From: PALSA-926 sp964476835
GTDB lineage: Bacteria; Pseudomonadota; Alphaproteobacteria; Micavibrionales; UBA2020
Direction: 5' to 3'
DNA length: 27,502 bases
Assembly: GCA_964476835.1 (NCBI GenBank)
Contig: CAYZCE010000026.1
Span: 1 to 27,502, forward strand
The notes beneath the pieces were generated by a model. The model was not told the origin of the DNA. It searched no databases and saw nothing but the letters and a program-made list of their open reading frames with translations. Below, piece after piece: positions 16,261 through 23,599 of this stretch. The translations under genes and the position numbers were made by a program. Every line of letters begins with the position of its first letter. Within the stretch, counting starts at the first letter, position 1.

Positions 16261-17316
16261 ATGGGCGACACCGACGGCAAAAAACGCAGCACGCTCCAGA
16301 AAATCCTCAGCCGCGCGCTGCTGGTGGCCAGCAGCCTGCTGACGCCGATCGGCCTCAAGATCACGCGTAACGATGCCGGCAAGCGCCGCCTCGCCCTCGA
16401 TTTCAACCATCTCCGTGCCGCCATCTTCACCGGCGTCTACATCGTGATCCAGCCGCTGTCGATCTACCTCTTCCCGACCCTCTCCGGCACGCTGAAGAAG
16501 GACGGCATCGACCCTGCCGCCGCCAAGAACATCACCGAAGTCTCGCCCAACGACATCCGCGTCATTCCCGACAATTTCGGCGGCAATCTCTACGAATTGT
16601 TCTCCATCCCGCCGGTCCTCAATCCGGTCATGGCGTACCAGAACGCGCGCCTCATGTTCAGCCCCAGCGCGCGCGCCTTCACCAGCGCCAACACGGGCAT
16701 CCTGCCGGGGCTGATTTCGCCGCGCATGCAGCGCATCTATCTCAAAAGCGGCACCGACGCGTTTCATGAAAACAGCAATGCCCGGACCACGGATGCGGCC
16801 CTGCGCATGTCGGGCGGCATGTTCACGTATGACCCGCCGCTGGACGGCGACCTCTATAAAACATTCGTCCTGCTGCATGAAACCCGCCACAGCAGCGCGG
16901 ACAACCGCACCCTGACGCCCGGACTGCACGAAGCCGACGCCGATTACGCGGCGATGATGGAACTGGCCGAGATGACCGGCGACGCGGATCTTCCGCAGAA
17001 AGTCATCGACGATCGCACGCTCAGCAACGGCGCGGGCAAAACGGGCGGCGATTATAACGACGCGCTTTATCTCTATTGCCGCTTCAACAAGCTGGCCGTA
17101 CCGAACGAACAGGAACTCACCGCCGCCAACCGCGAGGCGCAGCCCGCACTTCAGACGGCGATGGATTTCACAGTCGCCCGCATTTCCGGCAAGGATACCG
17201 GCAGCCTGCAGCAAGCCTTCAACGACGCCGTCGCGCCGCTCTCCCCGCTCGCACAGCTGCGCGTGCAGCTCTACATCGACGCTGCCGCGCGCCGGTACGT
17301 CTTCAATCTCAAATAA
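16261..17316 (+). CDS. Putative membrane-anchored zinc metalloprotease-like protein (HExxH), unknown family
   Basis: I do not recognise this 351-residue protein as a named family. Near residue 206 it contains FVLLHETRHSSAD, an HExxH zinc-binding motif, followed 14 residues after the second His by Glu 224 in GLHEADADYAAM. That is the right kind of pattern for a third zinc ligand in gluzincin-type peptidases. Two hydrophobic stretches near the N-terminus (about 15-32 and 52-72) could anchor it in the inner membrane; there is no cleavable signal peptide I would trust. ATG 16261 has GAGGA 7-8 bases upstream and is preferred to the in-frame start at 16231. It has its own promoter, divergent from lysS, and its stop is 58 bases before the helicase gene. 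Catalysis and substrate are inferred, not shown. Confidence 0.75.
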   Translation: MGDTDGKKRSTLQKILSRALLVASSLLTPIGLKITRNDAGKRRLALDFNHLRAAIFTGVYIVIQPLSIYLFPTLSGTLKKDGIDPAAAKNITEVSPNDIRVIPDNFGGNLYELFSIPPVLNPVMAYQNARLMFSPSARAFTSANTGILPGLISPRMQRIYLKSGTDAFHENSNARTTDAALRMSGGMFTYDPPLDGDLYKTFVLLHETRHSSADNRTLTPGLHEADADYAAMMELAEMTGDADLPQKVIDDRTLSNGAGKTGGDYNDALYLYCRFNKLAVPNEQELTAANREAQPALQTAMDFTVARISGKDTGSLQQAFNDAVAPLSPLAQLRVQLYIDAAARRYVFNLK

Positions 17317-17374
17317 TCCCGATAAATCAGCGCCTTTAATTTAGTCGCCCGCTGCTCCGCAAATCTGCTATAAA

Positions 17375-20191
17375 ATGGGCGTTATGACCCAACCCCAGAC
17401 GACATCGCAGCCGCCCGCGCGGCGCCTTTTGCTGCCGCGCGCGCCAGTGCTGACGCTCGACGGCCGCCGCCTGCTGTGCCTGACGGCGGAGGGCGAGTTG
17501 AAGACGCTCACGCTCGAGGCCGCCAAGGCGCTCGTGCACCAGCACATGCCGATCGTCTGCAACGCGCCCCGTCTCGCCGCCCTGCTCGGCCTCAAGCACC
17601 TGCGCGCTTATGATGTGCTGGAACTTTACGCCTTTATACACCCCGGCCGTTTCGCCGTGCCGACGCCGCGCGGGTTGGCACGCACGCTCAACCTGATGGA
17701 GCCGGAGAACGGCGAGGACGAGTGCCTGAGCCTGCGCGACACCGCGCGCCATTTGCTGGTCGACCTCACCGCCGCCGGACGCGCCGAGAAAAGCGACCCC
17801 GCCGCCATCGCCGCGATGATGGGACTGGCCGGTGCCGTCAAGCTGGAGCAGAACGGCTGGCCGTGGATGGAAACGGTATTGGCCGCGCTCGGCCGCACCG
17901 ACACGCCGCCGACGCGCGGCGAGATCAAGGCCGCCTGCAAGATCTGGGACAAGCTGCCCGAATGGTCGGTGCACGCGCCCGAGCCGCCCGCCGGACATCA
18001 CGGCGTCGAAGAAGAAGAAATCGCGCTGCGCCTTGCGCGCCTGCTGCAAAAGCAGCGCAAGGAAGAACGCCCGGAACAGCGCGCCTATGCCGCCGCGCTC
18101 GCGCCCGCATTTCAGCCGCGCGACGAACAAGGCCCGCCGCACGCGGTGCTGGCCGAGGCGGGCACCGGCGTCGGCAAGACGCTCGGCTACCTCTCGCCCG
18201 CGACGGTATGGGCGGAGAAGAACGGCGGGCCGGTGTGGATTTCCACCTTCACGCGCAACCTGCAACGTCAGGTCGATACCGAACTCGACCGCCTCTATGA
18301 CGACGCCGCGACGAAATCCCGCAAGGTGGTGACGCGCAAGGGGCGCGAGAATTACCTCTGCCTGCTCAACCTCGAAGACGCGTCGGAATCGCAGAACGTG
18401 CTGACGCACGACCTCAACGCCACCGCCCTCGGCCTCATGCTCCGCTGGGCGGCGGTGACGGAGGACGGCGACCTCGCCGGAAAAGATTTCCCCGGCTGGC
18501 TGACCGGCCTGCTCGGCCGCGCACGCGTGACCGCCTTCGCCGACCGCCGCGGCGAATGCATCTATTCCGCCTGCCCGCACTTCCACAAATGCTTCGTGGA
18601 AAAGAGCGTGCGCAAATCGAAACGCGCCGACATCGTCATCGCCAACCACGCCCTCGTCATGCATCAGGTCGCGGGCAATACGCCCGATACGGTTTTGCCC
18701 GCGCGCTACGTCTTCGATGAAGGCCACCATTTGTTCGAAGCCGCCGACGGCGCTTTCGGCAGCCAGCTGAGCGGCGCCGAAGCCGCCGACCTGCGCCGCT
18801 GGCTGCTCGGCACCGAAACCGACAAGCGCAGCCGCGCGCGCGGCATCAAGCGCCGTCTTGAAGACCTGGTCGCGGGCGACGACGACGCCCAGCGCGACGT
18901 CGAGGCCATCCTTGAGGCCGCGCGCGCCCTGCCCGCGCCCGCATGGCGGCAACGCCTGTGGGAAGGCACGCCGAAAGGTGCGGCGGAAAGCTTCCTCGCC
19001 ATCTGCCGCCAACAAGTGTTGGCGCGCAACAGCGAGGCGGCGGGATTTTATTCGCTCGAAGCCGAAACCCAGCCGCCCGTGCCCGGCCTGCCGGAAGCGG
19101 CGGGGGCTTTGCGCCTGCGCCTCAACGACCTCAAGCGCCCGATGCTGTCGCTGGCCGCAAGGCTCGAAAAGAAACTGGTCGACGAGGCCGACAGCCTCGA
19201 TACCGACGCGCGCGAACGCATCCGCTTCGTCGCCGGATCGCTCGATTTGCGCGCGCGCAGCATGGTCGGCGGCTGGATCGACATGCTGGAATCCCTCATC
19301 CGCCCCAGCGGCACCGTCAGCGACAGCGTCGACTGGCTGGAGATTTCGCGCATCGACGGGCACGACCACGACATCGGCCTCAACCGCGCCTATATCGACC
19401 CCGCGCGGCTGTTTGCAGGACAACTGCTGCCGCACGCGCACGGCGTTGTCGTCACCTCGGCGACCTTGCGCGATGCCTCCGACGAAGACCCTGAAGGCTG
19501 GATCAGCGCACTGACGCGCACCGGCGTCGAGCACCTTGCGCCGCCGACGCGCTTCCACGTCGCCTCGCCGTTCGACTACAAGAACCGCACGCGCGTGCTG
19601 GTGGTCGGCGATGTCCGCAAGGACAGCCCCGACGAAGTCGCCGCGGCCTACCGCGAATTGTTCAAGGCCTCCGGCGGCGGCGCGCTCGGCATCTTCACCG
19701 CCGTGCAGCGATTGCGCGCAGTGCATGAAAAGACGCTGCCGCATCTCGAAGCCGCCGGCATGCGGCTCTACGCGCAGCATGTCGACCCCCTCGACATCTC
19801 TACCCTCATCGACATTTTCCGCGAGGAAGAGAACGCCTGCCTGCTCGGCACCGACGCGACGCGCGACGGCATCGACATTCCCGGTCGTTCCTTGCGCCTC
19901 GTCATTTATGATCGCGTGCCGTGGCCGCGCCCGACGCTGCTGCACAAGGCGCGCCGCCAGTTCTTCGGCAAGGCCTACGACGACATGCTGACGCGCTTCC
20001 GCCTCAAGCAGGCCTACGGCCGCCTGATCCGCCGCGCGGACGACCGCGGCGTCTTCGTGATGCTGGACGGCGCGATGCCGACGCGCCTCGCCAACGCCTT
20101 CCCGGAAGGCGTCGAGATCGAACGGGTGGGACTGAAAGATGCGCTCGCCGTTACGCGCGCGTTCCTGAACCCTCAAACGTCAGGAACCTGA
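17375..20191 (+). CDS. ATP-dependent DNA helicase, DinG/XPD-like iron-sulfur family
   Basis: This superfamily 2 5'-3' DNA helicase of 938 residues is related to E. coli DinG and YoaA, which act in repair and in clearing R-loops or stalled forks. It has Walker A AEAGTGVGKT (Gly 263-Thr 269), four cysteines placed like the XPD/DinG iron-sulfur ligands (Cys 329, 395, 400, 406; ENYLC and GECIYSACPHFHKCF), ADIVIANHALVM, a DEGH box (448-451, VFDEGHH), VVVTSATLRD, and motif VI QAYGRLIRR at 879. The first 200 residues are an extra N-terminal region seen in alphaproteobacterial members that I cannot assign; it may be a degenerate nuclease or specificity domain. Start is uncertain (ATG 17375 or 17384); no clear Shine-Dalgarno, and a TATAAA immediately precedes the first ATG. 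The 3' end overlaps rsmD by 41 bases on the other strand. Confidence 0.92.
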   Translation: MGVMTQPQTTSQPPARRLLLPRAPVLTLDGRRLLCLTAEGELKTLTLEAAKALVHQHMPIVCNAPRLAALLGLKHLRAYDVLELYAFIHPGRFAVPTPRGLARTLNLMEPENGEDECLSLRDTARHLLVDLTAAGRAEKSDPAAIAAMMGLAGAVKLEQNGWPWMETVLAALGRTDTPPTRGEIKAACKIWDKLPEWSVHAPEPPAGHHGVEEEEIALRLARLLQKQRKEERPEQRAYAAALAPAFQPRDEQGPPHAVLAEAGTGVGKTLGYLSPATVWAEKNGGPVWISTFTRNLQRQVDTELDRLYDDAATKSRKVVTRKGRENYLCLLNLEDASESQNVLTHDLNATALGLMLRWAAVTEDGDLAGKDFPGWLTGLLGRARVTAFADRRGECIYSACPHFHKCFVEKSVRKSKRADIVIANHALVMHQVAGNTPDTVLPARYVFDEGHHLFEAADGAFGSQLSGAEAADLRRWLLGTETDKRSRARGIKRRLEDLVAGDDDAQRDVEAILEAARALPAPAWRQRLWEGTPKGAAESFLAICRQQVLARNSEAAGFYSLEAETQPPVPGLPEAAGALRLRLNDLKRPMLSLAARLEKKLVDEADSLDTDARERIRFVAGSLDLRARSMVGGWIDMLESLIRPSGTVSDSVDWLEISRIDGHDHDIGLNRAYIDPARLFAGQLLPHAHGVVVTSATLRDASDEDPEGWISALTRTGVEHLAPPTRFHVASPFDYKNRTRVLVVGDVRKDSPDEVAAAYRELFKASGGGALGIFTAVQRLRAVHEKTLPHLEAAGMRLYAQHVDPLDISTLIDIFREEENACLLGTDATRDGIDIPGRSLRLVIYDRVPWPRPTLLHKARRQFFGKAYDDMLTRFRLKQAYGRLIRRADDRGVFVMLDGAMPTRLANAFPEGVEIERVGLKDALAVTRAFLNPQTSGT

Positions 20192-20723
20192 CCAAAGCCA
20201 CGCCGTAAGCGCGCTCGTCATGCTGGGTGAATCCTGCCGGGGTTTCCTCGGGTTCTTTTTTCGCCATCTCCACGACGCAGACGGCGCCGGGCGCGAGCCA
20301 GCCTTGGGCGGCCAGCGCCTTCAGCGCGGCGGCGGCGAGGCCTTTGCCGTAGGGCGGGTCGAGGAAGACGAGCGTGGCGGGTTTTGCAACTGCGGGCGGT
20401 GCAGTCGCATCGCCGATGATCAGGCGCGTGCGGGCGCTCTCGCCCAGCGCCTCGATGTTCTCGCGGCAGGTGCGGGCGGCCATGCGGTCTTTTTCCATGA
20501 AGACGGCGTAGTCCGCCCCTTGCGACAGCGCTTCCAGACCCAGCGCGCCGGTGCCGGCGAAGGCGTCGAGCACGACCGCGCCATCGAGCACGCCATCATG
20601 CCATTTGCCGTGGCGCAGGATGTTGAACACCGACTCGCGGACGCGGTCGCTGGTCGGGCGGGTGGTTTTGCCCTCCGGCGAGATCAACCTGCGCCCGCGA
20701 TGTGTTCCTGCCGTAATCCGCAT
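20151..20723 (-). CDS. rsmD: 16S rRNA (guanine966-N2)-methyltransferase RsmD
   Basis: RsmD methylates G966 of 16S rRNA in the assembled small subunit using S-adenosylmethionine. The 190-residue product begins MRITAGTHRGRRL, typical of the family, followed by the RPTSDRVRESVFNIL segment, the SAM-binding motif VLDAFAGTGALGLEALSQGA, and the N6/N2 methyltransferase catalytic motif VFLDPPYGKG. The start at 20723 has GAGAGGA upstream, and a perfect TATAAT (minus strand, 20748-20743) lies 20 bases before it as a likely -10 box without a good -35. Its end overlaps the helicase gene tail by 41 bases in a convergent arrangement. Confidence 0.95.
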   Translation of the reverse strand: MRITAGTHRGRRLISPEGKTTRPTSDRVRESVFNILRHGKWHDGVLDGAVVLDAFAGTGALGLEALSQGADYAVFMEKDRMAARTCRENIEALGESARTRLIIGDATAPPAVAKPATLVFLDPPYGKGLAAAALKALAAQGWLAPGAVCVVEMAKKEPEETPAGFTQHDERAYGVALVRFLTFEGSGTRA

Positions 20724-20777
20724 AAACCCGAATCCTCTCGTGATTATAGAAACTTAGTCGACAGCCTCGGAATATTC

Positions 20778-20806
20778 AAGACATTTGCAGTAAATTTGGT
20801 TAAAAT
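20778..20806 (+). promoter_or_regulatory. Weak candidate promoter of the cysteine-rich secreted pair
   Basis: AAGACA (20778-20783, 4 of 6) and TAAAAT (20801-20806, 5 of 6) are 17 bases apart in the AT-rich rsmD divergent gap. The spacing is ideal, but the -35 is poor. Confidence 0.3.
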
Positions 20807-20838
20807 AAGGGAGTAGCTGGATATCAGAGGTTCACGGT

Positions 20839-21669
20839 ATGACGCACCACCGCTTTCGCACCTTCCGCACGGCCTTCCTCTCGGCGCTCTTCGCGCTCTC
20901 GCTGGCGGGCGCCGCGCATGCCGACAGCACCAACGTCGCCGGCTGCGACCCCAACGTCCAGGCCATGAACAATGCGCGCGCCGCCGCCAAGCGCTGCGTC
21001 GACGACGCCATCGTCGACCAGATGACACCGCAGGACCACAGCGTGCTCGCGCTTTCGTGCTTCGCGAAATCGGCGGCGGTCTCCGCCAAGAAGGGCGGCG
21101 AGATCTTCTCCGACAAGTCGGGCACCAGCGGCGGCAGCGGCACCGGCTTCAAGGACAAGCTCAAGGAAATCATCGACCCGTTCCTGAAGAAGTGGCTCGG
21201 CCAGGCCGGCACCGACTTCGGCAACTTCGGCGACGCGATGGGCCTGAACACCGGCGGCAGCAGCTCTTCCAGCAGCAGCTCGTCCGACATTGATTCCGCC
21301 TATCACGACACGGTCGACAGCGCCGACGGCGACAGCTCGGAATGCAAGGCCGTCGACGACGTGTGGAAGAAGGAACAGGACAAGGGCATCAACGTGCAGG
21401 TGCCCGCGCAAGTGCCCGACGCGAACCTGCGCAGCGGCGACTATCCCAAGACCTGCGGCGTGAACCACGACCAGGAATGCAATTCAACCAACGCGCCCGA
21501 CTTCGCCACGGCGTGGGACAAGTGCAAGAACGACCAGAAGGTCTTCTCCAACTACAAGACCGCCTTTGACAAGGTGAACCCGCCGACGATCCCCGACTTC
21601 TCGGGCGACAACTCGTCCTGCGCGGTGCTGAAAAAGGCGGGCATCAGCCCGGACGCCAACTGCAACTAA
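20839..21669 (+). CDS. Secreted cysteine-rich protein, first gene of an unknown two-gene cassette
   Basis: The 276-residue product has a signal peptide (TAFLSALFALSLAGAAHA, cleavage after about residue 28) and a mature part with nine cysteines spread along its length. It includes a Gly/Ser-rich stretch with nine consecutive serines near 142-150 that looks like a flexible linker between an N-terminal helical domain (FKDKLKEIIDPFLKKWLG) and a C-terminal Cys-rich domain (KTCGVNHDQEC, DKCKND). No family is recognised. AGAGG lies 8 bases before the ATG. The next gene begins 11 bases downstream with a strong Shine-Dalgarno, so the two form an operon. Both proteins carry a signal peptide, nine mature cysteines and Ser-rich runs, which suggests that they act together outside the cytoplasm. 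Confidence 0.82.
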   Translation: MTHHRFRTFRTAFLSALFALSLAGAAHADSTNVAGCDPNVQAMNNARAAAKRCVDDAIVDQMTPQDHSVLALSCFAKSAAVSAKKGGEIFSDKSGTSGGSGTGFKDKLKEIIDPFLKKWLGQAGTDFGNFGDAMGLNTGGSSSSSSSSSDIDSAYHDTVDSADGDSSECKAVDDVWKKEQDKGINVQVPAQVPDANLRSGDYPKTCGVNHDQECNSTNAPDFATAWDKCKNDQKVFSNYKTAFDKVNPPTIPDFSGDNSSCAVLKKAGISPDANCN

Positions 21670-21680
21670 GGGAGGGCCGC

Positions 21681-22652
21681 ATGAAAAAGCTGTTATTGCC
21701 GTTGATGCTGATCCTCCTCGCGCTGCCGGCCGTCGCGCTGGCGCAAAGCGGGCCGCTGTCGGGCTCGGGCAGTTCAGCCAGCGTTTCCGCCAGCGGCAAC
21801 TGCCCGCCCGGCTGCAACTGCGACGTCATGAACAAGATCATCGACCAGTCGCAGGTCGCGCGCGTGCGCGACCACGCCACCATGCACCAGATCATGGAAC
21901 AGCCGCGCGACACCGGCAGCAGTTCGAGCACCGAGACCAACGGCAAGCCGATGTCGAACCTCGACCTCGCCTGCTTCGACCAGGCGCTGAAGCTCTCCAG
22001 CCTGCTTTCCGGCATCTTCTCGGCGCTCAAGATGCCCAACATCAGCGCATCCATCTCGCAAGGGTCGTTCTGCGGCATCCTGCAGTACCCCAACGGCATC
22101 AACGCCAGCATCGGCACGCACCTCAACAGCCTGATCGGCGCGTGGCGCCCGAACTGGGCGAACCTGCTGCCCGCCCTCAACTTCTCGATGTGCACCCCGC
22201 CCGTGAACTTCCAGCTGCCGCACCTGAGCCTCGGCGGCTCGCTCGGTGGCTGCTTGCCCAACATCAACCTCGGCGGCAACACGCTCTCGCCCTTCAAGCC
22301 GGTCTGCGTGCACCTCAACACCCCGGGCGTCAACTGCAACGCGCTCTCCAGCTTCTGGAAGGGCGGCAACCACTCGGCCAAGGGCAACGGCATCATCCCC
22401 GGCGTGCCTTACATGAACATGAAGGACTTTCTGAACAGCCAGGCGCAGACCGCCAGCAACGACATCGCCAACGTCACCAAGATCGGCACGTTCTTCAAGC
22501 AGCAGGTCTCGCAGCCGAACGCGCAGACCATCCTGCAGCGCGCGCTCAACAACCTCGGCACGCTGCAGCCCGGCCACCTGCCGAGCTGGCCGACCGTCCC
22601 CAACGTCAGCGCAAACAGCAACGTGCATGATATCATCCAGAGCATGCAATAA
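21681..22652 (+). CDS. Secreted cysteine-rich protein, second gene of the cassette
   Basis: The 323-residue product has a signal peptide (KLLLPLMLILLALPAVALAQ) and a mature chain beginning with a Ser/Gly-rich stretch and a cluster of three cysteines (NCPPGCNC). Six more cysteines give nine in total. The middle is Asn/Pro/Leu-rich, with repeated short turns (FQLPHLSLGGSLGGCLPNIN, and NLGGNTLSPF). The C-terminal third is likely helical and Gln/Asn-rich (FLNSQAQTASNDIANVTK). I do not recognise the family. GGGAGG precedes the ATG by 6-7 bases, and the upstream gene ends 11 bases before. An AT-rich 38-base hairpin follows directly after the stop codon. Confidence 0.82.
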   Translation: MKKLLLPLMLILLALPAVALAQSGPLSGSGSSASVSASGNCPPGCNCDVMNKIIDQSQVARVRDHATMHQIMEQPRDTGSSSSTETNGKPMSNLDLACFDQALKLSSLLSGIFSALKMPNISASISQGSFCGILQYPNGINASIGTHLNSLIGAWRPNWANLLPALNFSMCTPPVNFQLPHLSLGGSLGGCLPNINLGGNTLSPFKPVCVHLNTPGVNCNALSSFWKGGNHSAKGNGIIPGVPYMNMKDFLNSQAQTASNDIANVTKIGTFFKQQVSQPNAQTILQRALNNLGTLQPGHLPSWPTVPNVSANSNVHDIIQSMQ

Positions 22653-22658
22653 GGGGTT

Positions 22659-22696
22659 CTGTTTTATCGAAATAGAATTTTATTTCAATAAAACAG
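22659..22696. other. AT-rich long hairpin after the secreted pair
   Basis: A nearly perfect inverted repeat: CTGTTTTAT, one mismatched base, GAAATA, a six-base centre, TATTTC, one mismatched base, ATAAAACAG. This gives a 15-bp stem with a single C-A mismatch. It lies 7 bases after the stop at 22652 and before clpP. There is no T run after it. It could terminate or stabilise the upstream mRNA, or be an operator for clpP. The structure is seen; the function is open. Confidence 0.55.
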
Positions 22697-22780
22697 TCTA
22701 TCACGATGTTTCGATTTGATATAAACTGGCCTGACTTCGATATTACCCCGTCTTTGTTTTCACCAAGCAGGCCTTTTCGC

Positions 22781-23599
22781 ATGGTTCATTCACAGAAGTC
22801 TGATTCCCGGTCGCCCAAGGCCGCTGCCAAGAACGGCGCGCGCAAGGAAGAATGGTACCTCCATTCCGAGATGCTGGAGCACCGCATCATCCGCCTCGAC
22901 GGCGAGATTGACGCGAATATCGCCGCCCAAGTCACCGCCTCGATCACCTATCTGGAGAAGAAAGACCCTGTCGCGCCGATCTATATCGTCATCAATTCAC
23001 CGGGCGGATACGTCAGCGACGGCATGGCGATCGTGGACAAGATGCGCACCTGCGAGTGCCCGATCCATACCGTCGTCTACGGCCAGGCGTCCTCGATGGC
23101 CTCGGTCATCCTCGCGGTCGGTAACAAGCGCTATGCCGCGCCCCATGCTGAAATCATGATCCACCAGCCGCTGGGCGGCGCCGAAGGGCAAACGACCGAA
23201 ATCGATATCGGCGCGCGCGACATGCGCAACACGCGCGAGATGCTGACGCAGATCTACGCGGAGGAAACCGGCCTCTCCTATGAAGACATCGACAGCCTGA
23301 TCGAGCGCGACTTCAACATGACGGCAGCGACCGCCCAGAAGCTCGGCATCATCGACGACATCATGACGCAGGAACTCTATTTCAAGCTGCTCGGCAAGGA
23401 AGTGCCGGAATTCAAGAAGCCGCGCTTCCCCGACGCGAAGCGCGAGACGCCGCTCAAGTCGATCGAGGACAAGTTCAACGACATCGCCAACAAGGCCGCC
23501 CTCGGCAAGAAGCCGCCGGTCGCGCCCTCGAACGACAACGGCAAGAAGGCGCCGGCATCCCCCAAGAAGAAAAAAGACGGCAACACGCCAAAGTCCTGA
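22781..23599 (+). CDS. clpP: ATP-dependent Clp protease proteolytic subunit with Lys-rich tail
   Basis: ClpP forms the barrel-shaped serine protease that works with ClpX or ClpA unfoldases. The product (272 residues from 22781) has the substrate-binding stretch YIVINSPGGYVSDGMAI, the nucleophile in YGQASSMASVI (Ser about 105), the histidine in IMIHQPLGG (about 128) and the aspartate in IERDFNMTA (about 177), so the triad is complete. It is longer than the usual 195-210 residues because of a roughly 70-residue Lys/Pro-rich tail (including KKAPASPKKKKDGNTPKS) and a charged N-terminal extension. The start is uncertain: ATG 22781 is chosen, with ATG 22706 possible (297 residues) but preceded by an AT-rich region that looks like control DNA. 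No clpX or tig is adjacent; an ABC1 kinase gene overlaps its stop codon. It may be a second ClpP of this organism. Confidence 0.9.
   Translation: MVHSQKSDSRSPKAAAKNGARKEEWYLHSEMLEHRIIRLDGEIDANIAAQVTASITYLEKKDPVAPIYIVINSPGGYVSDGMAIVDKMRTCECPIHTVVYGQASSMASVILAVGNKRYAAPHAEIMIHQPLGGAEGQTTEIDIGARDMRNTREMLTQIYAEETGLSYEDIDSLIERDFNMTAATAQKLGIIDDIMTQELYFKLLGKEVPEFKKPRFPDAKRETPLKSIEDKFNDIANKAALGKKPPVAPSNDNGKKAPASPKKKKDGNTPKS

Noticed and set aside
17336..20176. 946-codon open frame antisense to the helicase
   Set aside because: Same cause; low-complexity, no ribosome-binding site, and the sense strand encodes all helicase motifs.
22706..22780. Upstream ATG as the clpP start
   Set aside because: The added 25 residues come from an AT-rich stretch unlike the rest of the gene and have no ribosome-binding site; kept only as an alternative.
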